From: Alistipes sp.
Lineage (GTDB): Bacteria; Bacteroidota; Bacteroidia; Bacteroidales; Rikenellaceae
NCBI GenBank assembly: GCA_017437045.1
Contig: JAFSBY010000035.1
Span: forward strand, 1-64,000
Length of the DNA: 64,000 nt
Direction of reading: 5' to 3'
In this document: in pieces, positions 45,982 through 54,878 of the stretch
Position numbering within the stretch: position 1 is the stretch's first letter
Layout of the letters: every line of letters begins with the position of its first letter
The notes under the pieces: model-generated
Seen by the model: only the letters and a program-made list of their open reading frames with translations
Database searches by the model: none
What the model was told of the DNA's origin: nothing
Program-made: the position numbers and the translations under genes

Positions 45982-46943
45982 GTGTTACCCAACTGATTCG
46001 CGAGGCCGAGGCTTCGCACACCACCCGCTTTGCCTTCGAGTTGCTGCCACCCCTCAAAGGGGCCGGCATGGAGGAGCTGACGACCAACATCGACCGCCTG
46101 ATGCCCTACGATCCGGCCTACATCACCGTCACCTACCATCGTGAGGTGCTCAAGGAGCGACAGCGAGCCGACGGGACGATCGAACGGCACGTCGTGCGGC
46201 GACGTCCGGGCACAGTCGGCATCGCCTCGGCGATCCGCCAACGATATGGCGTGGAGGTCGTCCCACACCTGATCTGCGGTGGCCATTCGCGGGCCGATAT
46301 TGAGGATGCACTCATCGACATGGATTTTCTGGGGCTGCACAATGTGTTGGCCCTGCGCGGTGACGCCTTCACGGGCGAGCCTACGTTCCGCCCTCATCCC
46401 GAGGGGTATAGCCACGCTGTCGATCTGGTACGCCAGATTGCAGCCATGAATCGGGGTGAATTTGTCGATGGCGAGGTGGACGAGGGTCACCACACCAACT
46501 TCTCGATTGCCGTGGCGGGTTATCCCGAGATGCACGGCGATGCCCTTTCAGCTGAGAGTGATCTGCAATTTCTCAAGGAGAAGGTCGATGCCGGAGCCGA
46601 GTATATCATCACGCAGCTCTTCTTCGACAACGCCAAATTCTTCGACTTTGTAGCGCGTTGCCGTGCCATCGGTATCACCGTGCCGATCATTCCCGGCCTC
46701 AAACCGCTGGCTACGGCACGACAACTGACCATCCTACCCGAGATTTTCCACTGCCACATCCCCGATGCACTGCGTCGTGAGGTCGAGCAACACGCCACCG
46801 ACAAGCGCGCCGTGCGGCAGATTGGCACCGAATGGGCCATTGCCCAAAGCCGCGAGCTCAAGGATGCAGGCGTACCCGTGCTGCACTACTACTCGATGGG
46901 TAAGGCCGACAACATCATCCGCATTGCCGAAGCACTTTTTTAA
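45978..46943 (+). CDS. metF: Methylenetetrahydrofolate reductase
   Basis: FAD enzyme that makes 5-methyltetrahydrofolate for metH. FELLPPLKG, YITVTYHR, LDRRD-type region GLHNVLALRGD, FAAGYP-like VAGYPEMH, and ITQLFFDNAKFFDFV. 321 residues. The ATGA overlap with metH keeps the methyl donor and the methyltransferase in one translational unit. Confidence 0.96.
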   Translation: MSVTQLIREAEASHTTRFAFELLPPLKGAGMEELTTNIDRLMPYDPAYITVTYHREVLKERQRADGTIERHVVRRRPGTVGIASAIRQRYGVEVVPHLICGGHSRADIEDALIDMDFLGLHNVLALRGDAFTGEPTFRPHPEGYSHAVDLVRQIAAMNRGEFVDGEVDEGHHTNFSIAVAGYPEMHGDALSAESDLQFLKEKVDAGAEYIITQLFFDNAKFFDFVARCRAIGITVPIIPGLKPLATARQLTILPEIFHCHIPDALRREVEQHATDKRAVRQIGTEWAIAQSRELKDAGVPVLHYYSMGKADNIIRIAEALF

Positions 46944-46955
46944 TCCCGAAGTACC

Positions 46956-48074
46956 ATGACACCGATCGAATTCCGTCGCCACCTGCATCGCCATCCCGAA
47001 CTTTCGTTCGAGGAGCATGCCACGGCGGCCTTCATCACCGAACAACTACAGGCTGCCGGTATCCCCTGCCGCCCCATTGCCAAAACCGGTGTATTGGCCA
47101 CGATTCGTGGTCGTCACACCACGGCCGAAGATCGTCGTGCCGTGGTCTTGCGCGCTGATATTGATGCCCTGCCCATCACGGAGCAGACGGGGCTACAATT
47201 CGCCTCGCAACAGCCGGGTGTGATGCACGCCTGCGGCCACGACATGCACGCAGCCATGCTCTACGGAGCTTTGTGCGCCTTAGCCGCCGAGCGGGACTTC
47301 TCCGGAACGGTTTTTGGACTTTTTCAGCCGGGCGAGGAGTGTAACCCGGGGGGAGCGTCGCTCGTCCTGCAGGAGCAACCCTTTGCCGATTATGAGGTGG
47401 TGGCCGTGCTGGGACAACATGTCGATTGGCAGCTCGAGGTGGGGCAGATCGGCCTGCGAGCGGGAGCCTTCATGGCAGCCAGCGACGAGGTGCGCCTCAC
47501 GGTCGAGGGGCGTGGCGGTCATGGCGCGATGCGCCACCTGCTGATTGATCCGATCGAGGCCGCCTGCTCGTTGGTCAGCCGTCTGCTGACGATCAACCGC
47601 ACCCACCCGAATGCGGTGCTTTCGATCGGCCACATCGAAGGGTTAGGGGCTACCAATGTCGTTCCGAACGAGGTGCGTTTGGAGGGTACATTGCGCACCT
47701 TTGACGAGGCGGAACGCACTGCGCTGCACGCCTTGATCGCCCAACAGGCCGCCGAGATCGACAGCCAATTTGGCACCCATACGGTGGTCGATATCAACCA
47801 CGGCTACCCCTCGGTACAGAACAACGCAGCGTTGGTCGAGGCCCTCACCGAGCCGGCACAAGCGGCCGGATTTGAAATCTTATCGCTCGACCGCCGCATG
47901 TTGGCCGAGGATTTTGGATTCTACACGCTCCACTACCCGTCGCTCTTCTGGCGGATCGGGGTAGGAGCAGACTCGGGTCGCTCGCATACGGCCACTTATG
48001 CACCCTCGGAGGAGTGTATCGACGGGGGCATTCGGCTGATGGAGGCAATGGCCCACAAACTATTACAACGATGA
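46956..48074 (+). CDS. M20-family amidohydrolase (IAA-amino acid/hippurate hydrolase type)
   Basis: 372-residue metal-dependent hydrolase that cleaves N-acyl amino acids or similar amides. RRHLHRHPELSFEEHAT at the N-terminus; metal ligands in HACGHDMHAAM and GEECNPGG; dimerisation domain about residues 175-290 (GRGGHGAM); C-terminal ligand region ILSLDRRMLAEDFGFY. The substrate is not predictable. It starts 12 bp after metF and overlaps rnr by 4 bp. Confidence 0.92.
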   Translation: MTPIEFRRHLHRHPELSFEEHATAAFITEQLQAAGIPCRPIAKTGVLATIRGRHTTAEDRRAVVLRADIDALPITEQTGLQFASQQPGVMHACGHDMHAAMLYGALCALAAERDFSGTVFGLFQPGEECNPGGASLVLQEQPFADYEVVAVLGQHVDWQLEVGQIGLRAGAFMAASDEVRLTVEGRGGHGAMRHLLIDPIEAACSLVSRLLTINRTHPNAVLSIGHIEGLGATNVVPNEVRLEGTLRTFDEAERTALHALIAQQAAEIDSQFGTHTVVDINHGYPSVQNNAALVEALTEPAQAAGFEILSLDRRMLAEDFGFYTLHYPSLFWRIGVGADSGRSHTATYAPSEECIDGGIRLMEAMAHKLLQR

Positions 48075-50212
48075 AAAAAGAGAAGAAAAACCGCCGCAGA
48101 GGAGATCGGTCCGCGCTGATCATTGCCCTCTTCCGCGAGTTTCCCAATACCAAATTTTCGCTCAAACACCTCGCAGCCGCCTCGGGTGGTGCCGACCGAG
48201 AGGGACGACGTGAAACACTCCAAATCCTGGATCGCCTCTACGACGAAGGGGTCATCGAAGAGTGTGCACGAGGCAAATACCGCCTTACGCATCGCCACCT
48301 GCCACACCACGAGGGTATCTGCTCGATGACCTCAAGCGGATCGGCCTATATCCGCGTCGAGGGGTTGGAGCAGGATATCTTTGTCAATCAACGCAATACG
48401 CTCACCGCCCTGGATGGCGACCGTGTGGAGGTTGTCGTGATGCACCGCAGCCGTGATGGGCGCCTGGAGGGTGAGATTACCGCCGTCGTGGAGCGATCCG
48501 CTCGCCCCTATGTGGGCATTGCCGAGGTGGGGGCTCACCAGATCTTCGTGCGACCCGACTCGCGCCGCATACCGGTCGATATTTTCCTGCCCAAGAAACA
48601 GTATCCCGAGGTACGTGATGGCGAGAAGGTGGTCGTGCGCATTGTCGAATGGGCACACGGAGCCAAAAGTCCCGTCGGCGCGTTGGTCGATCGGCTCGGC
48701 ATGGCGGGCAACAACGACACCGAGATGCACGCCATCCTGGCCGAATATGGTCTCCCCTATCGCTTTGAGGAGGAGGTGGAGCAGGCCGCCGAGCAGCTGC
48801 GCGGTGAGATCACTCAACGCGAAATTGACCGCCGCCGCGACTTCCGAGCCATCACGACCTTCACGATCGACCCGGCCGATGCCAAAGATTTCGACGATGC
48901 ACTCTCGATCCGCCAACTCAAAGAGGGGGTTTGGGAGGTCGGTGTACACATTGCCGATGTCACCCACTATGTCCGTCCCGATTCGACGATCGACCGCGAG
49001 GCTATCGAACGCGGCACATCGATCTATCTGGTCGATCGAACCATCCCGATGCTCCCCGAGCGGCTCTCAAACGAGCTTTGCTCGCTGCGTCCGAACGAGG
49101 CGAGCCTCTGTTTTTCGGCCGTCTTTACGCTGAACGAGGGGTTAGAGATCCTCGACGAATGGTTTGGTCGCACGGTGATCTACTCGAACCGCCGCTTCAC
49201 CTACGAAGAGGCGCAACAGGTCATCGAGACGGGCCGTGGCGACTATGCCGAGGAGATCTTGACGCTCCACCACCTGGCGCAAGGGCTGCGCGAGGCTCGT
49301 TTCAAGCAGGGGGCGATTGCCTTCGAGCGCGAGGAGATGCGCGTCAAGCTCGACGAGGCGGGCAAACCGCTGGGCGTCTATTTCAAGGTACAGAAGGAGG
49401 CTAATCAGCTCATCGAGGAGTTCATGTTGCTGGCCAATCGCCGCGTAGCGGAGTTCTGTGCCCATCGCCACAACGAGAAGGGGCGCAAAGTGCCCCGCAC
49501 AATGGTCTATCGTATTCACGACACGCCCAGCGAGGAGAAGTTGGACCGCTTCCGCGAATTTGCTCTCCGCTTCGGCCATCTGTTCCGGGCTGCGAAGGGA
49601 CGTGCCGTGGCCAAAGAGATGAACAAACTGCTCTCTTCGGTGCGCGGACATGCCGAGGAGAATGCCCTCTCGACAATGGCCGTACGCGCCATGGCCAAGG
49701 CCTGCTACTCGACCGACAATATCGGCCACTACGGATTGGCCTTCCCCTACTACACCCACTTCACCTCACCGATTCGCCGCTATCCGGATATGATGGTACA
49801 CCGCCTGCTGGCCCACTATCTCGATGCCGGACGTTCGGCCGACCGCGATGCGTTGGAGGGGCTGTGCGTCCACTGCTCGGAGCGGGAGGTGATTGCTGCC
49901 GAGGCTGAACGTGCCTCGATCAAATACAAGATGGTTGAGTTCATGAAGGAGCATATCGGCGAGGTCTTCGAGGGACGCATCTCGGGCCTCAGCGAGTGGG
50001 GTATCTACATCGAATTGGAGGAGACCCACATCGAGGGGATGAGCTATCTGCGCGATATTGAGGGTGATTTCTTCCAGTTTGATGCCGAGCGATACGAGAT
50101 TTTCGGCCATCGCACCGGCCGCGTACTGACGCTGGGCGATCCGGTACGGATCCGCGTAGCCAGGGCCGATCTGGAGAAGCGACAACTCGATTTTGAAGTC
50201 ATCGATTTTTAA
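48071..50212 (+). CDS. rnr: Ribonuclease R
   Basis: Processive 3'-5' exoribonuclease. Basic N-terminus MKKEKKNRRRGDRSALI and winged-helix region, two cold-shock domains (about 85-240), the RNB catalytic core beginning TIDPADAKDFDDALSIRQL (catalytic Asp residues), and a C-terminal S1 domain (about 640-710, GRISGLSEWGIYIELEETH as key segment). 713 residues. The ATG at 48071 overlaps the upstream stop; an in-frame upstream start would extend into the preceding gene. Confidence 0.95.
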   Translation: MKKEKKNRRRGDRSALIIALFREFPNTKFSLKHLAAASGGADREGRRETLQILDRLYDEGVIEECARGKYRLTHRHLPHHEGICSMTSSGSAYIRVEGLEQDIFVNQRNTLTALDGDRVEVVVMHRSRDGRLEGEITAVVERSARPYVGIAEVGAHQIFVRPDSRRIPVDIFLPKKQYPEVRDGEKVVVRIVEWAHGAKSPVGALVDRLGMAGNNDTEMHAILAEYGLPYRFEEEVEQAAEQLRGEITQREIDRRRDFRAITTFTIDPADAKDFDDALSIRQLKEGVWEVGVHIADVTHYVRPDSTIDREAIERGTSIYLVDRTIPMLPERLSNELCSLRPNEASLCFSAVFTLNEGLEILDEWFGRTVIYSNRRFTYEEAQQVIETGRGDYAEEILTLHHLAQGLREARFKQGAIAFEREEMRVKLDEAGKPLGVYFKVQKEANQLIEEFMLLANRRVAEFCAHRHNEKGRKVPRTMVYRIHDTPSEEKLDRFREFALRFGHLFRAAKGRAVAKEMNKLLSSVRGHAEENALSTMAVRAMAKACYSTDNIGHYGLAFPYYTHFTSPIRRYPDMMVHRLLAHYLDAGRSADRDALEGLCVHCSEREVIAAEAERASIKYKMVEFMKEHIGEVFEGRISGLSEWGIYIELEETHIEGMSYLRDIEGDFFQFDAERYEIFGHRTGRVLTLGDPVRIRVARADLEKRQLDFEVIDF

Positions 50213-50228
50213 CCCATTCCACCTTGCA

Positions 50229-50259
50229 AGACTTGTTCCCTGCGGAGCAAGTCTTTTTT
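50229..50259 (+). terminator. Terminator of the metH-rnr operon
   Basis: AGACTTG / CAAGTCT stem followed by T6, 16 bp after the rnr stop. Confidence 0.85.
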
Positions 50260-50272
50260 ATCGCCAACAGCG

Positions 50273-50304
50273 TTTGCTAAATCGTTTTAGTTTTCTTATA
50301 TTTG
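50273..50304 (+). promoter_or_regulatory. Promoter of the fimbrillin/sialidase-like gene
   Basis: TTTG 50273-50276, 20-bp spacer, TATATTTG 50297-50304: an almost ideal Bacteroidota promoter. It excludes the longer reading from 50193 and supports the ATG at 50337. Confidence 0.75.
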
Positions 50305-50336
50305 CAAATGTCTCTATCTATGGTAATTTTTTCGCT

Positions 50337-53300
50337 ATGAAGCATTTCAAATATCTTTTGCTGCCCCTGTTGCTGCTTTCGGCATGTAGTGAATCGTTTG
50401 TCGAGGAGGAGGAGTTCTACCCCACTATCGACGGCGAGGCCATCGAATTTGTTGTCGATCAGCCCGACAGCCGACTCTCCTATTTCCAGGGCGACGGTTA
50501 CAGCGTCGTGTGGGATGGCAACGAACAGATCAGCGTCCGAGCCTACCCCTACGGAAATCCATCCTCGGAGGAGAAGCAACGAGCCAATTACGCCGTCAGC
50601 AAAGAGGGGGCGTGTTCGCTGATTAAATATTCGGACATCGTGTGGACCGGCACAAAAACGACCGTCCTGGCCTACTATCCGGCTACAGCCAACGCCACGG
50701 CAACCAATCTGTGGGGCATTCCGTTTGCTGAGGTACAAAAGCAGCAAGCGGCCAATGATCATAGCCACCTCACGAAGTACACGATGATGCAGACCGAACC
50801 GCAGCACCTTGCCGAGAAGCCCGAAAAGGTCAATTTGCGCTTCATAAATCTCTGCTCGATCATCGAACTGACACTCAAAGGTCCCGCGACGCACTCGATC
50901 CAGGAGGTCTCACTCATCACGACCTCGGCCAACGACCTTTGGTGCACACAGGCGCACCTCAACGCTACCCCCTCGTTGTACGACGAAAACGGCCAACTGA
51001 AAGATGCCTCGCTGCTGAAGGCCTATGTCGATGCAAACACGTTGGAAGATTTCGGATTGAAACAGGTACGCCTGACGCTCAATACACCGGCCGCCCTCTC
51101 GACCGACGAAGGGATCAAACTCTACCTGGTCACCCTGCCCGGCCAACATGAGAAAAACGAGATCACCGTGCAGGTGGTCACCACCGAGGGTCGGGTAGCC
51201 GAAATCCCGATGGGGGCGATCAACCTGCGTATGAACAAGGTCTATCGTCCCACGATCACCCTTACCGAGCAAGACTTCACGAAGCAACTGAACGAGGCAG
51301 CCGAGATCAAGATCACGGGCCACGATGCGACAAATCCTTTCTGGGGTAGTGTCAATTTGACGGACGGAGCAGCCATCATCACCTCGCGCATGGTCACCAA
51401 CGGACGCAATGCTACGATGACCCTTTCGCAAATTCCGACGCGTTTCACCTATAGCGAGGCAACGCCCTGGCAAACGATGGCGGCCAACAACAATGCTTGT
51501 CCCGATGTGACGATCCAGGCCCTAACAGCCGGCAAGATGTTCCTGCTCACCTCCGGTTCAAGCAGTTCGATTGCCACCAAAATGAAGGAGGCAGGATGGA
51601 CACAGGAGACCTCCCTTTCGTCGGAATCAGAGACCGAGACCATCAAATATTCCAATGGCGCGCAAGAGGGCTATTTTGCCATCTGGTCCAAAAGCTACAC
51701 GCAGGGCGGCAAACTCCGACTCTCCGAGTTGCGCTCCACCCTGTTCGGCACGGGCACCATTGATTTCCGCGGAGTACGTCCCGTAGCGACGAGTATCACG
51801 TGGGCTCCGGCCAAGCTCACGGTCAGCAGCGTTAATAATGGCAAACTGACCACCTTCAAAGAGGGAGCTTCGCTGACCTCTGATGGCGGAATCACCATCC
51901 AGTCCACGCTCGAAAAAGCGATTCCGCAAGGCTTCGTCGGCATGGATCTCTATGCGGTCAGCGGCAGTACGGCCCAGAGCGTCGTCTCGGCACGTGCCGA
52001 GAGTGCCGGCATCGCCTACGCCATCTGCGCCGCATCACTCTACCCCACCAGCGAGGATAAGACCGGTCAAAGTGATGTGACCAGCTGGAAACAGATCGAA
52101 AGTTTCTATGGCTCGGATGGCGTGCTCTACTACATCCTCGGCAAGCAGGTCGTGTCGGGCGAGATCATCACCCTGGCCTACGGCAGCGAGCCTCGGGCAG
52201 TTACGAATCGTGCTGATATCGGCACCGGCATGTTGCTGGGCGATCTGACCGTAATTGAAGAGAAGGTGGTCAACGAGATCACCGTCAGCGGTCACTTAAT
52301 CGACATTCGTCCCTTCACGGCCAATGCCGAGCTCTATCCGCAAAACAAGAAGCACACGCTCCCCGCAGGAGTCGAGGATCTGCTGGGTAACTGGTACTCC
52401 TACGCCACAGGCCTGATGGAGCAGCGCGGACCTACGGAGTTCACGGTCAAAGATAGCGGTACGGTCTACCTGGCAACGACCAATGGGCAACCCTCCGGAT
52501 GGAATACGACCGGCAAGGAGTTTACGACCAGCGGTGGTATCACCTATACGATCTACCAACGCTCTTGCACGGCCGGTGAGACCGTCACCGTCGCCTCGGG
52601 AGGTGACTACACGCCGTTAGTCTTTGGGAAAGCGCTGCATGTAAATGCGCCCGCCACCCCGGGTGTGACGATTGCCAAATCGCCCGACGAGCTCTTCCGT
52701 GAGAAGCATGTAACGAATGTAAACATCCACATTCTCGACGACGGCAGCTACCTGGCCCTGGCCACCAACCTCCGTTATACGCACTCGACGAGCCTCTATC
52801 GTTCGACCGACCGAGGCAAGACCTGGACGCTGTACAGCACCCCGACCAAGATGAATTTCACGCGTCTGTTCGCGCATAACGGTGCACTCTACATCATGGG
52901 TGTCGAGAGTGGCGGCTACGATCTGGTTATCTGCAAATCGACCGATAACGGTAAGACCTGGACAAAACCCAACGCAGCGACCGGCAGCGGGTATATTCGT
53001 CTGGGCTATCGCGATGGCAAGGGAGGCGATGGCGGCAAGATTAAGGGCCACCATGCTCCGACCTCGATGGCCATCTACGACGGTCGCATCTGGCGCGCCA
53101 TGGAGGACCACAACGACAAAGACCTCATCTTCCCGTTTGTCATTTCGGCACCGGTGGATAGTGATTTGCTCAACCCCGACAGCTGGACTCGCTCGAATCT
53201 GATTTACCACACCGAGCTCAAACGCTATTTCCATAACGGGAATATCATCCTGCGCCTGATCGAGGGTAATGTCATCGTCGGCCCCGACGGAAAACTCTAC

Positions 53301-53795
53301 AACCTGTTGCGTGCATCGTGTCAGACGGCCAGCAAATCGGCCTGCTTAGCGCGTGTCGAGAAGGTTGGCGAAACCTATGAATTGCAAGTCGCGCAATCGG
53401 ACTTCATCAACCTGCCCGGAGGCGACAAGAAATTTACGGTACGCTACGATGAGACCACCGGCCGCTATTGGACGATCACCAACCCCGCCGATCAAGCCGG
53501 ATACAACCACGCCGGAGGCTTCTACTCCTCGTTCGGCATCACCTTCGACATGATGCGCAACCGGGTGGCTCTCTACTCTTCGGCCGATCTGCGCAATTGG
53601 CAGCTCGAACGGGACAACATCATCTACCACGAAGATCCCTTCTTCCACGGGTACCAATACATCGACTGGCAGTTTGACGGCAACGACATCATCTGCGTCA
53701 GCCGCACCGCCTCTCCCGAGGAGCGCGGCCTGCCCATCCGCCAGCACGATGCCAACATGATCACGTTCCACCGCATCGAGAATTTCCGCAATTAG
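50337..53795 (+). CDS. Surface lipoprotein: fimbrillin-like N-terminus and sialidase-like propeller
   Basis: 1152 residues. Lipobox LLLSAC puts the lipid anchor at Cys17. Residues about 30-340 have the pattern of the Bacteroidota fimbrillin (Mfa-like) family, with DSRLSY, VVWDGNEQISV, VLAYYP and NLRMNKVYRPTITL. Two or three beta modules follow (about 340-765). From about 770 to the end is a sialidase-like six-bladed propeller with Asp-box motifs STDRGKTW (about 822) and STDNGKTW (about 867) and the C-terminal YIDWQFDGNDIICVSRTA. Whether the propeller is catalytic or only binds glycan is open. The promoter places the start here. Confidence 0.82.
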   Translation: MKHFKYLLLPLLLLSACSESFVEEEEFYPTIDGEAIEFVVDQPDSRLSYFQGDGYSVVWDGNEQISVRAYPYGNPSSEEKQRANYAVSKEGACSLIKYSDIVWTGTKTTVLAYYPATANATATNLWGIPFAEVQKQQAANDHSHLTKYTMMQTEPQHLAEKPEKVNLRFINLCSIIELTLKGPATHSIQEVSLITTSANDLWCTQAHLNATPSLYDENGQLKDASLLKAYVDANTLEDFGLKQVRLTLNTPAALSTDEGIKLYLVTLPGQHEKNEITVQVVTTEGRVAEIPMGAINLRMNKVYRPTITLTEQDFTKQLNEAAEIKITGHDATNPFWGSVNLTDGAAIITSRMVTNGRNATMTLSQIPTRFTYSEATPWQTMAANNNACPDVTIQALTAGKMFLLTSGSSSSIATKMKEAGWTQETSLSSESETETIKYSNGAQEGYFAIWSKSYTQGGKLRLSELRSTLFGTGTIDFRGVRPVATSITWAPAKLTVSSVNNGKLTTFKEGASLTSDGGITIQSTLEKAIPQGFVGMDLYAVSGSTAQSVVSARAESAGIAYAICAASLYPTSEDKTGQSDVTSWKQIESFYGSDGVLYYILGKQVVSGEIITLAYGSEPRAVTNRADIGTGMLLGDLTVIEEKVVNEITVSGHLIDIRPFTANAELYPQNKKHTLPAGVEDLLGNWYSYATGLMEQRGPTEFTVKDSGTVYLATTNGQPSGWNTTGKEFTTSGGITYTIYQRSCTAGETVTVASGGDYTPLVFGKALHVNAPATPGVTIAKSPDELFREKHVTNVNIHILDDGSYLALATNLRYTHSTSLYRSTDRGKTWTLYSTPTKMNFTRLFAHNGALYIMGVESGGYDLVICKSTDNGKTWTKPNAATGSGYIRLGYRDGKGGDGGKIKGHHAPTSMAIYDGRIWRAMEDHNDKDLIFPFVISAPVDSDLLNPDSWTRSNLIYHTELKRYFHNGNIILRLIEGNVIVGPDGKLYNLLRASCQTASKSACLARVEKVGETYELQVAQSDFINLPGGDKKFTVRYDETTGRYWTITNPADQAGYNHAGGFYSSFGITFDMMRNRVALYSSADLRNWQLERDNIIYHEDPFFHGYQYIDWQFDGNDIICVSRTASPEERGLPIRQHDANMITFHRIENFRN

Positions 53796-53821
53796 CGTAT
53801 CGGATTTCGGGTTTTAGTTCG

Positions 53822-53829
53822 TACTTTTG
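53822..53829 (+). promoter_or_regulatory. -7 element directly before the GT2 start codon
   Basis: TACTTTTG ends 5 nt before the ATG at 53835, so the mRNA may begin at or next to the start codon. Confidence 0.5.
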
Positions 53830-53834
53830 CAGCC

Positions 53835-54728
53835 ATGTATCGTATAACCCTCGTCATACCGACCTATAACCGCGCGGCCTCGCTGATGCGGGCGCTCGAA
53901 TCGGTGGCTCAACAAACGCTCGATCCCACCCTTTGGGAGTGTCTGATCATTGACAACGCCTCGACCGACGACACGGCCGAGCAGGTGGCGGCATTTGCAG
54001 CGGCTCATCCGACGCTCCATATACGGCATGTCGTGGAGCCCAAGGCCGGCGTTTCGCATGCCCGCAACCGCGCCTTACAGGAGGCAACGACCGAGCTGAT
54101 CTGCTCGATCGACGACGACGAGCGTATCAACGAGGGGTTCCTGGAGGCCTATCTGCGTCTGTTTGAGGAGCACCCCGAGGTGTGCGTGGCCGGTGGTCGC
54201 ATCATTGCCGAATATGAGGGCTCACGACCGCGCTGGATGTCGCGTTGGACCGAACGCCCGATAGCCAATCCGATGGACTATGGCGAGCAGCTCCGTCCCT
54301 TCCCCAAACGAGCCCTGCCCGGAGGTGGGAACATGGGTTTTCGCCGTTCGGTAGCTCTGCAATTCGGCTTCGCCACGGAGTTGGGACGCGTGGGCGGCAA
54401 ACCGATCGGCGGCGAGGAGAATGACTTTTTTCTGCGGCTGCGCGAAGCGGGCTACACGTTGTGGTATTTGCCCGAGGCGATCATGTGGCATATCATTCCG
54501 CCCGAGAAACTCACCGATGAGGCCTTCCGCCGCTTGGCCTTTCACATCGGTATCAGCCAGGCCCGTCGTGCCCGTCTGCGTGGCAGCATCTTCCGTGCCC
54601 GCGTAGCCGAGGTGGCCAAATGGTGCGCCACGCTGCTCCTATGCGGCACACTCCGCCCCGCCAAATGGGGGAAATTGTTCACCCTGCGTCGCCAAATTAC
54701 GCGGGGGCTGTGGCATCGAGAGGCATAA
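53835..54728 (+). CDS. Family 2 glycosyltransferase (stand-alone)
   Basis: 297-residue GT-A glycosyltransferase. TLVIPTYNRAASLMRALESV start, DNASTDDT, KAGVSHARNRAL, metal site IDDDER, and the GGEENDFFLRLREAG acceptor/activation segment. The C-terminal basic helix region may be membrane associated. It lies outside the capsule operon and just before the serine palmitoyltransferase-like gene. It could glycosylate a sphingolipid or another envelope lipid, but nothing in the sequence proves this. Confidence 0.88.
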   Translation: MYRITLVIPTYNRAASLMRALESVAQQTLDPTLWECLIIDNASTDDTAEQVAAFAAAHPTLHIRHVVEPKAGVSHARNRALQEATTELICSIDDDERINEGFLEAYLRLFEEHPEVCVAGGRIIAEYEGSRPRWMSRWTERPIANPMDYGEQLRPFPKRALPGGGNMGFRRSVALQFGFATELGRVGGKPIGGEENDFFLRLREAGYTLWYLPEAIMWHIIPPEKLTDEAFRRLAFHIGISQARRARLRGSIFRARVAEVAKWCATLLLCGTLRPAKWGKLFTLRRQITRGLWHREA

Positions 54729-54786
54729 AGGGCCATTTTGCGCGTGAAATAAGTATAAATACGTATCAGCAGGCTATAAAAAAACC

Positions 54787-54794
54787 GTACCTTT
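54787..54794 (+). promoter_or_regulatory. -7 element upstream of the SPT-like gene
   Basis: TACCTTTG, about 85 nt before the chosen ATG at 54879. No -33 TTTG is found. Confidence 0.5.
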
Positions 54795-54878
54795 GGTTGA
54801 TTTAATGTGGCTCATCCCGTCGAGCCACGCCCAAACGAAAAAGAGAACAAACGCATAAAACTTAAACAACAACAGATT

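Noticed and set aside
50193-50336. N-terminal extension of the fimbrillin/sialidase-like protein
   Set aside because: It would begin inside rnr and run through a terminator and the promoter; the ATG at 50337 gives a proper lipoprotein signal.
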